Source: Amphimedon queenslandica
Lineage: Eukaryota > Porifera > Demospongiae > Haplosclerida > Niphatidae
Direction: 5' to 3'
NCBI RefSeq assembly: GCF_000090795.2
Contig: NW_003546323.1
Span: forward strand, 60,528 to 124,527
DNA length: 64,000 nt
Positions 22,709 to 34,306 of the stretch are shown here, one piece after another. Both the position numbers and the translations under genes were made by a program. Below the pieces are notes generated by a model. That model had not been told where the DNA came from. It saw only the letters and a program-made list of their open reading frames with translations, and did no database searches. Within the stretch, counting starts at the first letter, position 1; every line of letters starts with the position of its first letter.

Positions 22709-25700
22709 ATGGAGTGGAGCTTGTTAGCAGCTGCACTTCTTTTAATCCTTCTTTTTAATACTAATCGTGAGTGGAGACAATTGCATGTACATAACATGAT
22801 TAAATGCATGTAGGTCTAATTACAGATGTAGTTTAAAATGAAACTGATTAGTAATCTGTGTTTACTTTTACATGTTTTGAAGTTTTGTTACAAATTTATC
22901 TACTAATTTTCTTATTTTATCATTTTAGAATCGTGTGACATTTCTAATCTAATTAGTTTTATACCAGATATTAGGACGTGCAACAATTCAATTCTTACTA
23001 TATCTTTTAATTTCACGAATGCAACTTGTGCCAGCTACGAATATCAAATTGAGCTCATTCATTTGCATACTCAAGAGATAAAACGCTCAACACAGAATCC
23101 CAAACCTTTTTTATACAATGGAACTAACATTTGTCATATTTCTCTAACTTTGACCGATAATGTCACTGCTGAAGAATATTATAACAGCTCGCTTCATGTC
23201 AGGGTTGATAAATACCCGTCCTGTTTTCTTTCAAATAACTTCACTGTATCAGTTGATAAGGGTAAGCTTAATGCATGTACATGTACATGTACTCCAATGT
23301 TCTCTTAATTTTATTTTTCATTAATTTTTTATTTATTTTTACAGATCCCCCGGGGTCATTTTTAATTTACTCTGCTGTCTATTGTAATGAAGTCTATCTC
23401 TTTTGGTTAACTCCTCCCTCTCCACCCGCTTGTCTAATTAAATTTTATGAAATAAGGTTTAATGATACTACCATCATTACCAACAAGACTTACCACAATT
23501 TTACTGAGCTGCCAGCTAATCAAAGTATGTCTGTGTCTGTAGGAGCCACTAATGATATTGGTACTAGTTGGAATTCTACTCTCATTACTACTGCTATTGG
23601 TCAGTTAATATTTTGACATTAATTTTAGTAATGATATTCATGCTAGTGACATCAACATACCTATAGCATTATTGTCAATAATATACTCTTTGTGGTTTTA
23701 CTGATATAATTAGTTATATAAACTTTGTTGTTTTGTTATAATTATTTTTTCTGTTCTTAGCTCCTGTTGTTAGCATGGTGAATCACACTGTTGAGTTAAT
23801 ACAGATCAATAGTACATCTCTCACTGCATGTCTGAGCATTACTGCTAAGGTACAGTGTATGTTACGTAATTCAATCAATGTTTTATTGGCATAATGTTCA
23901 GCTTGGCATGTATTTTGGCATAGTACATGTTCTCGGACCAAATTTCGCCAAAAATGACTAGGAGAGAATTTGCCATTTTTATTACATTTTCTGATGCATA
24001 TACATGTGCTTATGTTGTGTAGAAAGTTTGAGCTAATTCCGATCAAGTTTGGATTTTTTACAGTTGCTCCAAAATCAGGCCAAAGTCCCTGTACTATAGT
24101 ACAGGGTCATCAGCCAAATTTCACCAAAAATGACTAGGAGAGAATTCTTTATTTTTACTACATTTTCTGATGCATATACATGTACTAATGTTGTGTAGAA
24201 AGTTTGAGCTAATTCTGATCAAGTTTGGATTTTTTACGAATTTTTAAAGTTTCTCCAAAATCGGGCCAAAATCCCTGTACTATAGTACAGGGTCATCGGC
24301 CAAATTTCGCCAAAAATGACTAGGAGAGAATTCTCCATTTTTATTACATTTTCTGATGCATATACATGTACTTATGTTGCGTAGAAAGTTTGAGCTGATT
24401 CCGATCAAATTTGGATTTTTACGAATTTTTAAAGTTGCTCCAAAATCAGGCCTAAGTCCCTGTACTATCATTGGCCAAATTTTGCCAAAAATGAGTAGGA
24501 GAGATTTCTCCATTTTTATTACATTTTCTGATGCATATACATGTACTTATGTTGTGTAGAAAGTTTGAGCTGATTCCGATCAAATTTAGATTTTTTAAGA
24601 ATTTTTAAAGTTGCTCCGAAATCAGGCCAAAGTCCCTGTACTATAGTACAGGGTCATTGGCCAAATTTCGCCAAAAATGACTAGGAGAGAATTCTCCATT
24701 TTTATTACATTTTCTGATGCATATACATGTACTTATGTTGCGTAGAAAGTTTGAGCTGATTCCGATCAAATTTGGATTTTTTACGAATTTTTAAAGTTGC
24801 ACAGACCTTGGCTTTAAAAGAGCATAGTTGTGGGAAACCTAATGATTGTATACACAAGTGAACTTTATGTGAGATACTGTTGTACCTCTACTCACTTTAG
24901 GTGTTCACTCATTGCATATACTCACTTCCAACACACATTAATCTTTCTCTGTCATGTGATGATACCTATTACCACACCATAACTAGTTCCATTCTATCAG
25001 TGAATGGTCTCATTGTGTATAATTATAAAGAAGTTCCTGTTGACATGCTTCACTGTACAGCTAAAGCAGTGTGGTACAACCTTAATTCATCTACTACAGA
25101 ATACACTTTTACTTTCAGTTAGTTTATACATGTATATTATGATTTATTATTATCCTTCCCATTTTAGATACAAGCCAATTGTACATGAAGATATTCCCAG
25201 TTTCTAATGGCTTACACTACACTTGTTACTATAGGGAGCACTCTATTGTATGGGGCTGTGGTATCAGTGTTAATAACAATGCTTTTAATACAACTCAAAG
25301 GAATGCAAAGGATGTCACAGAAGGTTGTGTGACTAGTCTTTGCCCTGGGACTAGTTACAATGTCATGATGTATTATATCTTGAGCAGTAAAGATAGGAAG
25401 CATGTGATAGGGTTTATGAATGTATCTGTAAATGGATCAACATGTACTTCACCTGGTGCTGGAGGTGTGTGTCTGCTTGTAATAATGTACATTAAATGCT
25501 AGTTATCTTTTGTTGAGCTATTATATTAAATATATTAATAGTCATTTGCAATATAACCATGTCGTATGTGTAACCATTGACATTATATAGCTAATACTTC
25601 TACTTTTCCACATGTTATGTTGTAGGAGTTGGAGAAAAGAGTCACACGATGAGTGAGTGCTTAAAGTATTGATAACGGATGTAGTGTAATTTTATGTTTT

Positions 25701-27019
25701 ATGTTTTTAGCTCTTGTTGCTGTCATAGTATCGGTTGTTGTGATAGTTGCACTGTTAGTAGTAATAGGTGTCCTGATTAAGTTGTTTGTGAAGAAAAAAC
25801 GATTAAATGCATGCATATCTAGATTCAAAAGAAAAGGTATAATTTTTAAATATAATGTGCAATATGTAATAATATTCTGTTTATTTTTTCAGTTATTATA
25901 GAGGAGTCTATCGTTTTTGATGGTATGATTATTTAAGATTGCTATAGTTAATGGTTCTTTCTTAGGCTCATCAGCTCATGTTCAAAATAATGAACCTGTT
26001 GGTACAGGTAATTAGTATCTTTATTTTCTATTTTTATAGTTAGTTTTTTATTAGCATTAAAAATGGATGATCGATTTGACGATAGAGGTATTTAGTGATA
26101 GTTTTGTTAAAAATCTTATTCTACTTTAAGATGTTTGCAATGATGAATCAGAAGATCTTGTAGTCACAGTATCACCACCTCAAGTACTGAATCAATTAGA
26201 TCTATTACTATCATTTTGTAATTTTTGTCTTTATTTTATAGCCACGGCACCCTATACAAGAGAGGTAAATATTACAAAATAAATTATTATTTTATTATTA
26301 TTTCTAAAGCAGTGAGACTCAGCCATGCTCTCCTACACATCGAGAATCCACTGACCAAGGAAAGGTAGGAATACTACTAGCACTAATGATAATTCATTGT
26401 TCTTTTTTCCTAGCTTCATTTTGCTACTAATCAACCGTAAGTTGTGAATGTTTAAAGCACTCTTTTTACTGTTTCGTGCCAGTTTCACAAGAGCTAGTGC
26501 TTCTGGACTTAGAGTAATTCAGGTTATAACATATTATGCTGTTTGATGTGATTTATTTTTTGCTTTATATATATATATATATATAGCGTCAGCGTTCTCA
26601 AGAATCTAATAAATCCAATAAATCGCTCCCTCGAATTGCCTCAAAGTGAATTATTTCATTTCATATGTTGACTGTTTCTTCATTAACAATTTTATAGAAT
26701 TTCACAAAAAGTTTTGAGCATTGCATCCCATTTATCTTTTCATTCTGGAGGGTCAGGATATCAACAACTGTCACAGGACGATGAGCTTTCGACTATCCAC
26801 TCTGAAAGACTACATGTAAGATAGAGAGTTTTAATATAATTTATTTAGCATAAATATCTAACCATAAATTTTGTTTACTGCTAAATTTTGGCAGCTTTAT
26901 TATTTTTTTATTTTTAGGATTCTGGAGATCTCGAGGGAGATGTTCCCCCATCCACAGACACTAGCACTGGTGTTAGTTTTATGATAGGAGGAGGAGGAGG
27001 AGAAGAAGATAATGATTAA
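22709..27019 (+). CDS. Single-pass Fn3-type receptor with long cytoplasmic tail (receptor F)
   Basis: Nineteen exons joined to 659 residues: 22709-22766, 22929-23261, 23345-23599, 23761-23849, 24901-25117, 25168-25464, 25626-25652, 25711-25836, 25893-25922, 25966-26007, 26055-26087, 26131-26183, 26242-26264, 26310-26364, 26414-26436, 26483-26522, 26587-26645, 26698-26815, 26918-27019. Signal peptide MEWSLLAAALLLILLFN; an N-terminal Cys-containing domain; a fibronectin-III-like domain (DPPGSFLIYSAV … GATNDIGTSW); a second Cys-rich Ig/Fn3-like pair; the membrane segment VAVIVSVVVIVALLVVIGVL; then a ~220-residue tail made from very small exons. The tail carries one ITIM-like motif (SGYQQL) and ends in Gly/Glu-rich sequence. 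The intron between the fourth and fifth exons contains the S2 satellite array. Exon 26055-26087 is the least certain. Adjacent receptors share the plan; the ligand is unknown. Confidence 0.85.
23880..24805 (+). repeat. Tandem satellite array, subfamily S2 (~185-bp unit), intronic
   Basis: About five units on the plus strand inside an intron of receptor F. Each has 'ccaaaaatgactaggagag', 'ttattacattttctgatgca', 'atacatgtacttatgttg' and 'agaaagtttgagctgattcc'. Junctions carry the perfect 20-bp palindrome CCCTGTACTATAGTACAGGG at 24087-24106, 24273-24292 and 24634-24653; one junction (near 24460) has lost half of it. The central part is shared with subfamily S1. Confidence 0.93.
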
Positions 27020-27102
27020 TTATTGATTTTAGACTAATTATTATTCATAGTCTTTTGCTTATAAACACTTAGCCTACAATTAATAAATTTATTTGTTGCA
27101 TC

Positions 27103-29676
27103 ATGGAGTTTTTCACGAAAGTGTTGTGTTTCTTGCTTGCTGTTTCCATCACTTCCAGTCTCCGTGTCCGTCCAATAGACAGTAACAGCCCTGTTATCAT
27201 TCTGATAGGATCTACAAGAGATGTTACGTCTTCTTCATGCCGTAAGTGCAAAGAACTTAAACATGACTGTCTGTTTTTTTTTGTGTAGAATTCATCCACG
27301 AGCCCAATGCTACTTATAACGTGTCTTTTGGCTCTACTCTCAACCTCACGGTGATCACTGTCAACTGTACAGCAATTTTTCTTAACGACTCTGGGACGAT
27401 TATTCCAGCGAGTTCTCCATCATTCAGCCAGTTTGAACCCAACAAATCTAATCAAACTGGGGAGATTTCGCCTTATATTGAAGGACTCTACACAATCTCC
27501 AACATCACCCTTGAAAATGATAAAGACACTATCCAATTCTTTGCTAATGATCGAAATGGAGGCGATTTTGTTTACTCTGGAGTAACAACAGTTAGAGTGC
27601 AAGGTATTAAAGCATAGTACTACCAAATCTACTCATTTTATACTACATGATTTAGGTCCACCCGGTCCTGTTACTGATTTATCTTGTCACTTCTTCATTC
27701 AAGATCAATTTCACATCAGTTTCACTGAACCATATACATTGCTTGGAGTGAAAACCAGTTATTTTATTGAGCCGTATGATCTCTCGGAAGCTTTTACTAC
27801 CGACAACAGCAAAGTCAATGTAACAGTGTCGAACGTTACCTCTTTAGATAAGTACAAGGCATACAATATTACTGTCACTTCATTTAATGCTGGAAGTATA
27901 GGGGCTGCATCAAACTGTACCGTGTTTATTCCAAATGGTATGTTTGTTTATTTGATGTTGCATTTGTTACTTGTTTCGTTTTTTTATAATATTAGCAACA
28001 CAGATTGCTGCTACTGTTGTCAGTGTCATTATTGTTAATCGTGGAAATGATGCCATAATGAATCTCATGACCATACTCCTGAACACTGCAGTATGTGCAT
28101 ACGTACATGATTAGTATTTCTTTATTTTGCACCATAGGATAAGCCATTATGTCCTGGATGCTATCCTGACACAGTTCATATGTTTATAAACTTCTCCAGT
28201 GGGCACATTAAACAATACGAGTTCTCCGTCCCTCCTGGTGAGACGACGTTTCATGAGAAAAATATCTCTGTGATGAAGAATGCTGTACTATCTGGTGATA
28301 TTTACTACTGCAATGTTGCTGAGTGTGTCAAAACTAAACTTGACAAGCTGAGTAAGCATTTAATTTATAAGGGGGGCTTACCAGGGGAATTCCCTGTTGT
28401 GCATCTCAGATGCACTGTCAGCATTCTAATGTGTTTTTTTATTAGGCACCTTTGACCTCCAGTTGGTTCACTTAAAATCTGCTGACAATGGAAGTGTTTG
28501 TCTTGAGTGCACGTTTACAAATGGATCATTAGCTGATGGATGCATTGTTGAGTTGCATGTCAGTACTGATGTAATTTTGAAACTAAAAACATCTGCTAAG
28601 AGGGATAACTTGATCACAACTGAATGCTATGCTGTGAATACTCTTACCAGCAATGAATCCTATCACTGGGAAGCATATGCATTTAGCTTGAGTAATGGAG
28701 AGCCTTTCAAGTTATCTTCCAAGCCAGCTCTCACTGGTGTTCTTACCATACCTATTAAAAGTTAGTCTGATATTCACATTCATCTTATTATACTTTGTCT
28801 ACTTCACTAGCATCACCAACCACTGAATCACCCACTTTGGCCACTTCAGGTATATTAATGTTTCTTTATTTTCATTTTATACTTTACTTCTATAGGATCG
28901 CCCAACACTGAATCACCCACTTCAGGTATGATATTATTTTTTGTTTCTTTTCTTCATTATATACATTCTATGTAGGTCCTTCTCATGATTATAAACTTAT
29001 TGTATCCATTGGTATAACAATATTCCTTCTTGTCTGTGCTGTACTTGCAGTTTCTGTCAGTGTGTATTTAATTGTTACAAAAAGTAAATTATAATAAATT
29101 CTTTAATACTTTTACCTCATTATTGATCTAGAGTTTCAATTGCAAAGTTGTGGTCGATCTCAAGTACAACTTGTTCCTGAAATGGCTGAGAGTGGATTGC
29201 TTTCATCTGGTGAACCTGTAAGACTCATAATAACATTAAATATATTATTATATTCTTATGATTCATTACTAGCCTTGCCAGCCCGCATCATATCAACTTA
29301 GAGGACATCTTGATACCATCCTGGAAGATTGCTTTATAAATGAGGCTGAGGTTGAGTTGCTTCCTGTCATTGAACAAGAGGCTGTGATTGAAAATAACAA
29401 TGTTACTGTTTCATCATTCGTTGTTCAACATACCACTCATAAGCCAAGAAAGAGACCAGCTTCTATCAGTCTTCCACTTTCTCCCATTAATAATGAAATT
29501 ACTTTATCTCCACATCCTGCAAGTCAACCAACCACTCCTAATGTTCCAGCTCCTGATCAATTTTCATTTGGACCTCCAGTATGCTTACTAAATCTTTGCT
29601 TTATTTCAAAGTATTTTATTTTTAGGGACCAACTAGGAATAGCTCATTCCCTCAGCTGCCTTTTCCTCCTTCATAG
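27103..29676 (+). CDS. Single-pass Ig/Fn3-type receptor (receptor G)
   Basis: Twelve exons: 27103-27241, 27289-27603, 27656-27937, 27996-28090, 28138-28351, 28446-28760, 28811-28849, 28896-28925, 28976-29083, 29132-29217, 29273-29578, 29626-29676; 659 residues, the same length as receptor F. Signal peptide MEFFTKVLCFLLAVSITSS; a glycosylated Ig-like first domain; an Fn3 domain opening GPPGPVTDLSC; two further extracellular domains; a Thr/Ser/Pro stalk built from two near-repeat mini-exons (SPTTESPTLATS, SPNTESPTS); membrane segment IVSIGITIFLLVCAVLAVSV; and a ~160-residue tail rich in Pro/Ser with a basic KPRKRPAS stretch. No ITIM or PPxY motif was seen. The gene starts 84 bp after receptor F ends, so the two are tight tandem relatives, though diverged in sequence. 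Confidence 0.86.
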
Positions 29677-29868
29677 TTTATCCTGTAGTTTCACTTATGT
29701 TGTAACTTTACTATTTATATGAACCAAAGTGTCTTTGTCTTTATTATTGCACAATTAATTGCAAGTTGATGGGTGGGGCTCGCGTCATTGCAGGATAAGG
29801 CGTGGCTTATGATCTAATTTGCAATTTTTACTCACTGAACACTTGCCACTTGGTATTTCTAAACAAGA

Positions 29869-32800
29869 ATGTTGGAGGCAGTGTTTCTCCTCTCTCTCTT
29901 GTCCCTTGTCCGTTGCTGTCCTTATGTTGTGGAGCCCTCCTCTCTCAACGTCAGTCAAGGGACGCCTGCTCAATTCAGTGTAGTCGTTTGTGGTAGCTCA
30001 GCAAATGTTGTTTGGGCTGTCAACAATGTCGTGTATCCTAGTAGCTACAACTTTAATGGAATATCAGTAGTACAAGAAGCACTGAGTGGGGACAGAACTC
30101 GTTCTAACCTCACGCTTGCCACTAGCTCTACAGAGCTTGATAACACTCCCATTACATCAACAGTATACGCACCACAGGCTGTTCCCTCTGATACTGTTAT
30201 CCTAAGAATTCAAGGTATTGGCTGAGTAGGACTAACATGTGTTCAACTGTATAAATATATCCCTTTTATTTTACTATCATTTTCATATTCTCCTCTCCCT
30301 TTCATCTTTTCTTTGATGCCTTTAATCCTCTCCCCCAGGTTTGTTAGGCCCAGTTATTGATCTCGATTATGATGTTATCCATCAGAGACTGTCATGGACG
30401 CCTCCATTCACATTGTCAGGTGTGCCAATATCACACTACATGATCACCATCAACAATAACAACCTCCCTCTGTTTACAACCAATTCAAGTTTAACAACAC
30501 TCGACTTAAATGGGACTCCCTGTCAGTACTATAATGCAATTATTGTAGCAGTTAATGCTGTAGGAGAAGGACAGTCAGTATCATTGAATTACACACATGT
30601 TGGAGGTATAGTCACTACAGTGATGTAATGTCAATGTTTTGATTGTTGTTTATTTTAATTTTAAATTTCTAGTTCCAGATGTTTATTATATAAATGATAC
30701 AGGAACCATAAACAATGAGAGCTTTGCCATTGAAGTGTCATATGAAGTAATGAATGATTAATTGAGTGTGAATATGCCCATTATTAACACTTTAACAACA
30801 GATTAGGTATAATTGTACCGAGCAAATACCAGACAGAGTCCACGCAGTGACGAGGAATATGTATAGCAACAGTGTTATGACTCATTCTAATCAGACTCTG
30901 AATCACAATGGAATGTTGACAGGGAGTGTTCTCAGTGATTCATACAGCGTTGATGAGCTATTGAGTGATGGTGGTTATGTTGGACAGCTTGTTTTTGAGA
31001 CAGAACAAGGTCTGACAGTCAAAACAAGGGAATTTAACCTCTGTGAGTTTACTGTCGTCATACAATTCATCAAGTTATCATCTCTTTTAAAGGGACTTTT
31101 GATCTGAACAGTGTGACAATAACTCCAAATGAGTCTGGGGTCTGTGTAAATGTGTCATATACCAGTGGATCAGAAGCACTTGGATTTGTAATAAAGACAT
31201 CAACAAGGCAGTGGAATGTCACTAGAAATCATACTAATACAACCTGTGTGACGTTAGCTGATGGGGTGCATCAAGTGAGAGTTTTTGACTGGAACACTGA
31301 TGGATCTATTCCTGAGAAATGGAGGAAAGAAGCGGCTGTTACCATTGCTCTACCACACACATCACAATCACACTCATCTACATATCCAGCTACACCACAC
31401 ATTAGTAGCTCTAGCACTATAACCACATCAATAGTATCCACTGGTAAATATCACACATACATGTTCATTATTGATCTGTTTCATTTACTCTAGCTTCTAC
31501 CAAATATGTATCTTCTAGTTCACTTTATCCAACAGTGTCCAGTACAGTTGGCACTACAAGTTAGTTTGAATTATAAATTGAAAGCTAAATTTCTATTTCT
31601 TTGATCTTTGTTTTTCATCTGCCAATGATCAGATAATACCAGGCCGGCAGCAAGAAATAACACTGGAGTCATTGCAGGTGTCACTGTGGTTGTTTTGCTA
31701 CTGATTGCAATTGCTTTGATTGTTGTTATTATAGTCCTCACAGTGACATGGAAACGTAGAAAGGGCAGGAAATATAATGGTATTATCTCACTAGTTTATT
31801 TACTAATTTATATTGCAACATCATAGCTTCTTGGCGTCCATCATCATGGACTGACTACAATGAACCAAGCGACTATCCAACAACAAGCACCACAGAACAA
31901 CCAGTAAACAACGCTTTATAAATAATAGCTAGTAACAATCATATTCCTTATTGTTTAGTGGACTGGAGTAAGATTGACAGAGGTACCTGCAACAGATACT
32001 GGAGCGGATACACAGGTATTGCCATCATAACTCTCCTGTCCTCCAGACTGTAGTAATTGGTAGCTATGTCAACTTGTTATTACATTCAGACATTAAGAGA
32101 AGCAAGACAAATAGGGAAGTGGCCAATATAAATGGGTGCTTTGTTGTGGCATAGTCTGAATCCCTTGCATACTTTGAATACCTGATTTTATTAGTTTGAC
32201 CAAATTAAAACATCCATTGCTATGTGACCTCAGCTTGTTTTAGCAACAACAGCTGAAGGCATGTCCTTTGTACTGTCCATCATGGTCATTCTTTTGTTAG
32301 AGACCAATTATTATAAAATGCACCATTTAAGTATGCATCATAATTTACGTATATCGACATGTCTAGGAATGAAGGTATCAGAATAACTAGAATGATCAAA
32401 ATAAATATGCTCTTCTATTTTTGATTTTATTTTACTGCCATACAATAATAATAATAGAATTACTCCATTAATTTTGGCACTTGGTCTAGGTGATAGTTAT
32501 CATTCATTAACCCTCTTGATGCTAAATTATAATGACTGTATCAATTATTGTTTGACACTGTCACTTAAATTAAATTTGACAAATAAATTTTAAACATTTC
32601 TTTAGGCAACAGATTCCACTGCATTATCAGAGAAAACTACAGTGAGTCTGATTAATAGACCATTTACAGTACATGCATAATAATAATAATAATGATGATA
32701 GGGTAGTTACCTCACTGATTGTACAGTGACAGAACAAGACCCTCCGCCCTATTCATCTCACTATGTAGTACCTCATGGAAGTCAATCACATTTTCCGACA

Positions 32801-33992
32801 CAAAGAGAAACCACATCTAATGAGGTAATCTACATGTACATGTACATTTGTAGCATTGTTACTGTTAATTTTAGTTTGAGCAGTTTCAAAAATACACTGT
32901 AGGCACAACGTAAAATAGTGTACATATATGTACATACTTTTGAGCAACTTTAAAAATTCGTAAAAAATCCAACTTGATCGGAATCAGCTCAAACTTTCTA
33001 CGCAACATATAAACATGTATATGTATCAGAAAATGTAATAAAAATGGAGAATTCTCTCCTAGTCATTTTTGGTGAAATTTGGCTGACGAACCTGTACTAT
33101 AGTACAGGGACTTTGGCCCGATTTTGGAGCAACTTTAAAAATTCGTAAAAAATCCAAACTTGATCGGAATCAGCTCAAACTTTCTACGCAACATAAATAC
33201 ATGTATATGTATCAGAAAATGTAATAAAAGTGGAGAATTCTCTCCTAGTCATTTTTGGTGAAATTTGGCCGATGACCCTGTACTATATGGTACAGGGACT
33301 TTGGCCCAATTTTGGAGCAACTTTAAAAATTCTTTAAAAATCCAAACTTGATCGGAATCAGCTTAAACTTTCTATGCAACATAAGAACATGTATATGCAT
33401 CAGAAAATGTAATAGAAATGGAGAATCCTTCTAGTATTTGATGAGATTGTGTATATGCCTAAGGGCAGTAGTATAAGCATAGTATTGTAATGTTGGAGAA
33501 CTTTCAATTTTATTTTATTATTTTACTGACTAGACACAACCAAGTGGTAAAGAATCTCATTATGCTGATATTCAAGTTGGCGGTAAACAAGCAGCTGGTA
33601 GAAAACCTCACAATAAATTACAAGAGAGAGTGGTGTACAGTAAGATAAAGGCTCCACCTTATGCCCTTCCCCCCAAATCAAAAGGAGCCCAGCCAAGGAA
33701 CCTAAACATTGCCGTTCCATTCTCCAGACATTCATCGGGATTACCTCGTCAAGATCAAGGATACTCAAGTTCCAACCAACAGTCATCAAGTGACGCTCCT
33801 CATGATTATGGGGCTGGTGCCGTTACGTATCTCAGTGCTTCTCAGCAGGCACAGAATAACAATGACGACTCTTTCTCGCTAGTTGCCTCTAATCCGGCTC
33901 ACATAGATCAATTGCAGCTCCCAGCAGTCAGTAGTACTAATAGCCACTCTAACTATTCTAAAAATACCAGCAGTACGACTACCGTCTGTTAA
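29869..33992 (+). CDS. Single-pass Ig/Fn3-type receptor with two ITIM-like motifs and a PPxY motif (receptor I)
   Basis: Twelve exons: 29869-30214, 30339-30605, 30673-30746, 30802-31042, 31093-31443, 31494-31559, 31633-31779, 31827-31903, 31959-32015, 32606-32641, 32702-32824, 33534-33992; 747 residues. Signal peptide MLEAVFLLSLLSLVRC; an Ig-like N-terminal domain (VSQGTPAQFSVVVCG…VVWAVNN); an Fn3 domain (LGPVIDLDYD…LSWTPPF…AVNAVGEG); two further extracellular domains; a Ser/Thr-rich stalk; the membrane segment GVTVVVLLLIAIALIVVIIV with basic stop-transfer KRRKGRK. The tail has a PPxY motif (DPPPYSS) and, in the last exon, SHYADI and VVYSKI, both fitting the ITIM consensus (S/I/V/L-x-Y-x-x-I/V/L) with tyrosines 24 residues apart. 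The intron before this last exon holds a reversed S2 array. Spacing and sequence recall the PECAM-1 tail; SH2-phosphatase recruitment is an inference. Confidence 0.86.
32930..33430 (-). repeat. Tandem S2 satellite array, intronic, reverse orientation
   Basis: Nearly three units read on the minus strand, in the intron before the last exon of receptor I. The palindrome between units is shortened at 33091-33108 and altered near 33269. The orientation opposes that in receptor F, so array direction is not tied to transcription. Confidence 0.9.
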
Positions 33993-34295
33993 TTTAATAT
34001 ATGTATACATAATTATATTTTTAATTTAATTATTATATCATTCATTATCATTTTGAACACTTACTTTGACATCATGTATTATTATAATTTTAATCTCTGT
34101 AATACCATAATTATTTAAACATATCAATTAGATGTGTCATGTGACACCACTATCAAATAACATTGCCTTTTTAGACTCACTTTATTACTACTGCTAATCA
34201 AACAACTTTACCTTATAAGATTCACCCTGCTGCTACTATCAAAGCTGCAATTGTTGACATTCTGACTAAGCAGCTATACATTCAGCAGTATATTC
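33993..34295. other. Spacer and sequence of uncertain origin left of an assembly gap
   Basis: After an AT-rich stretch, 34172-34295 is open in one frame (THFITTANQTTLPYKIHPAA…) but does not resemble the N-terminus of the beta-helix paralogues. It may belong to another locus placed next to the gap, or be an unrelated exon. Confidence 0.4.
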
Positions 34296-34305
34296 NNNNN
34301 NNNNN
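34296..34305. other. Assembly gap (10 N)
   Basis: Ten Ns interrupt the sequence just before the beta-helix gene. Ten is likely a placeholder, so the true size is unknown. The N-terminus of the following gene is missing here. Confidence 0.95.
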
Positions 34306-34306
34306 T

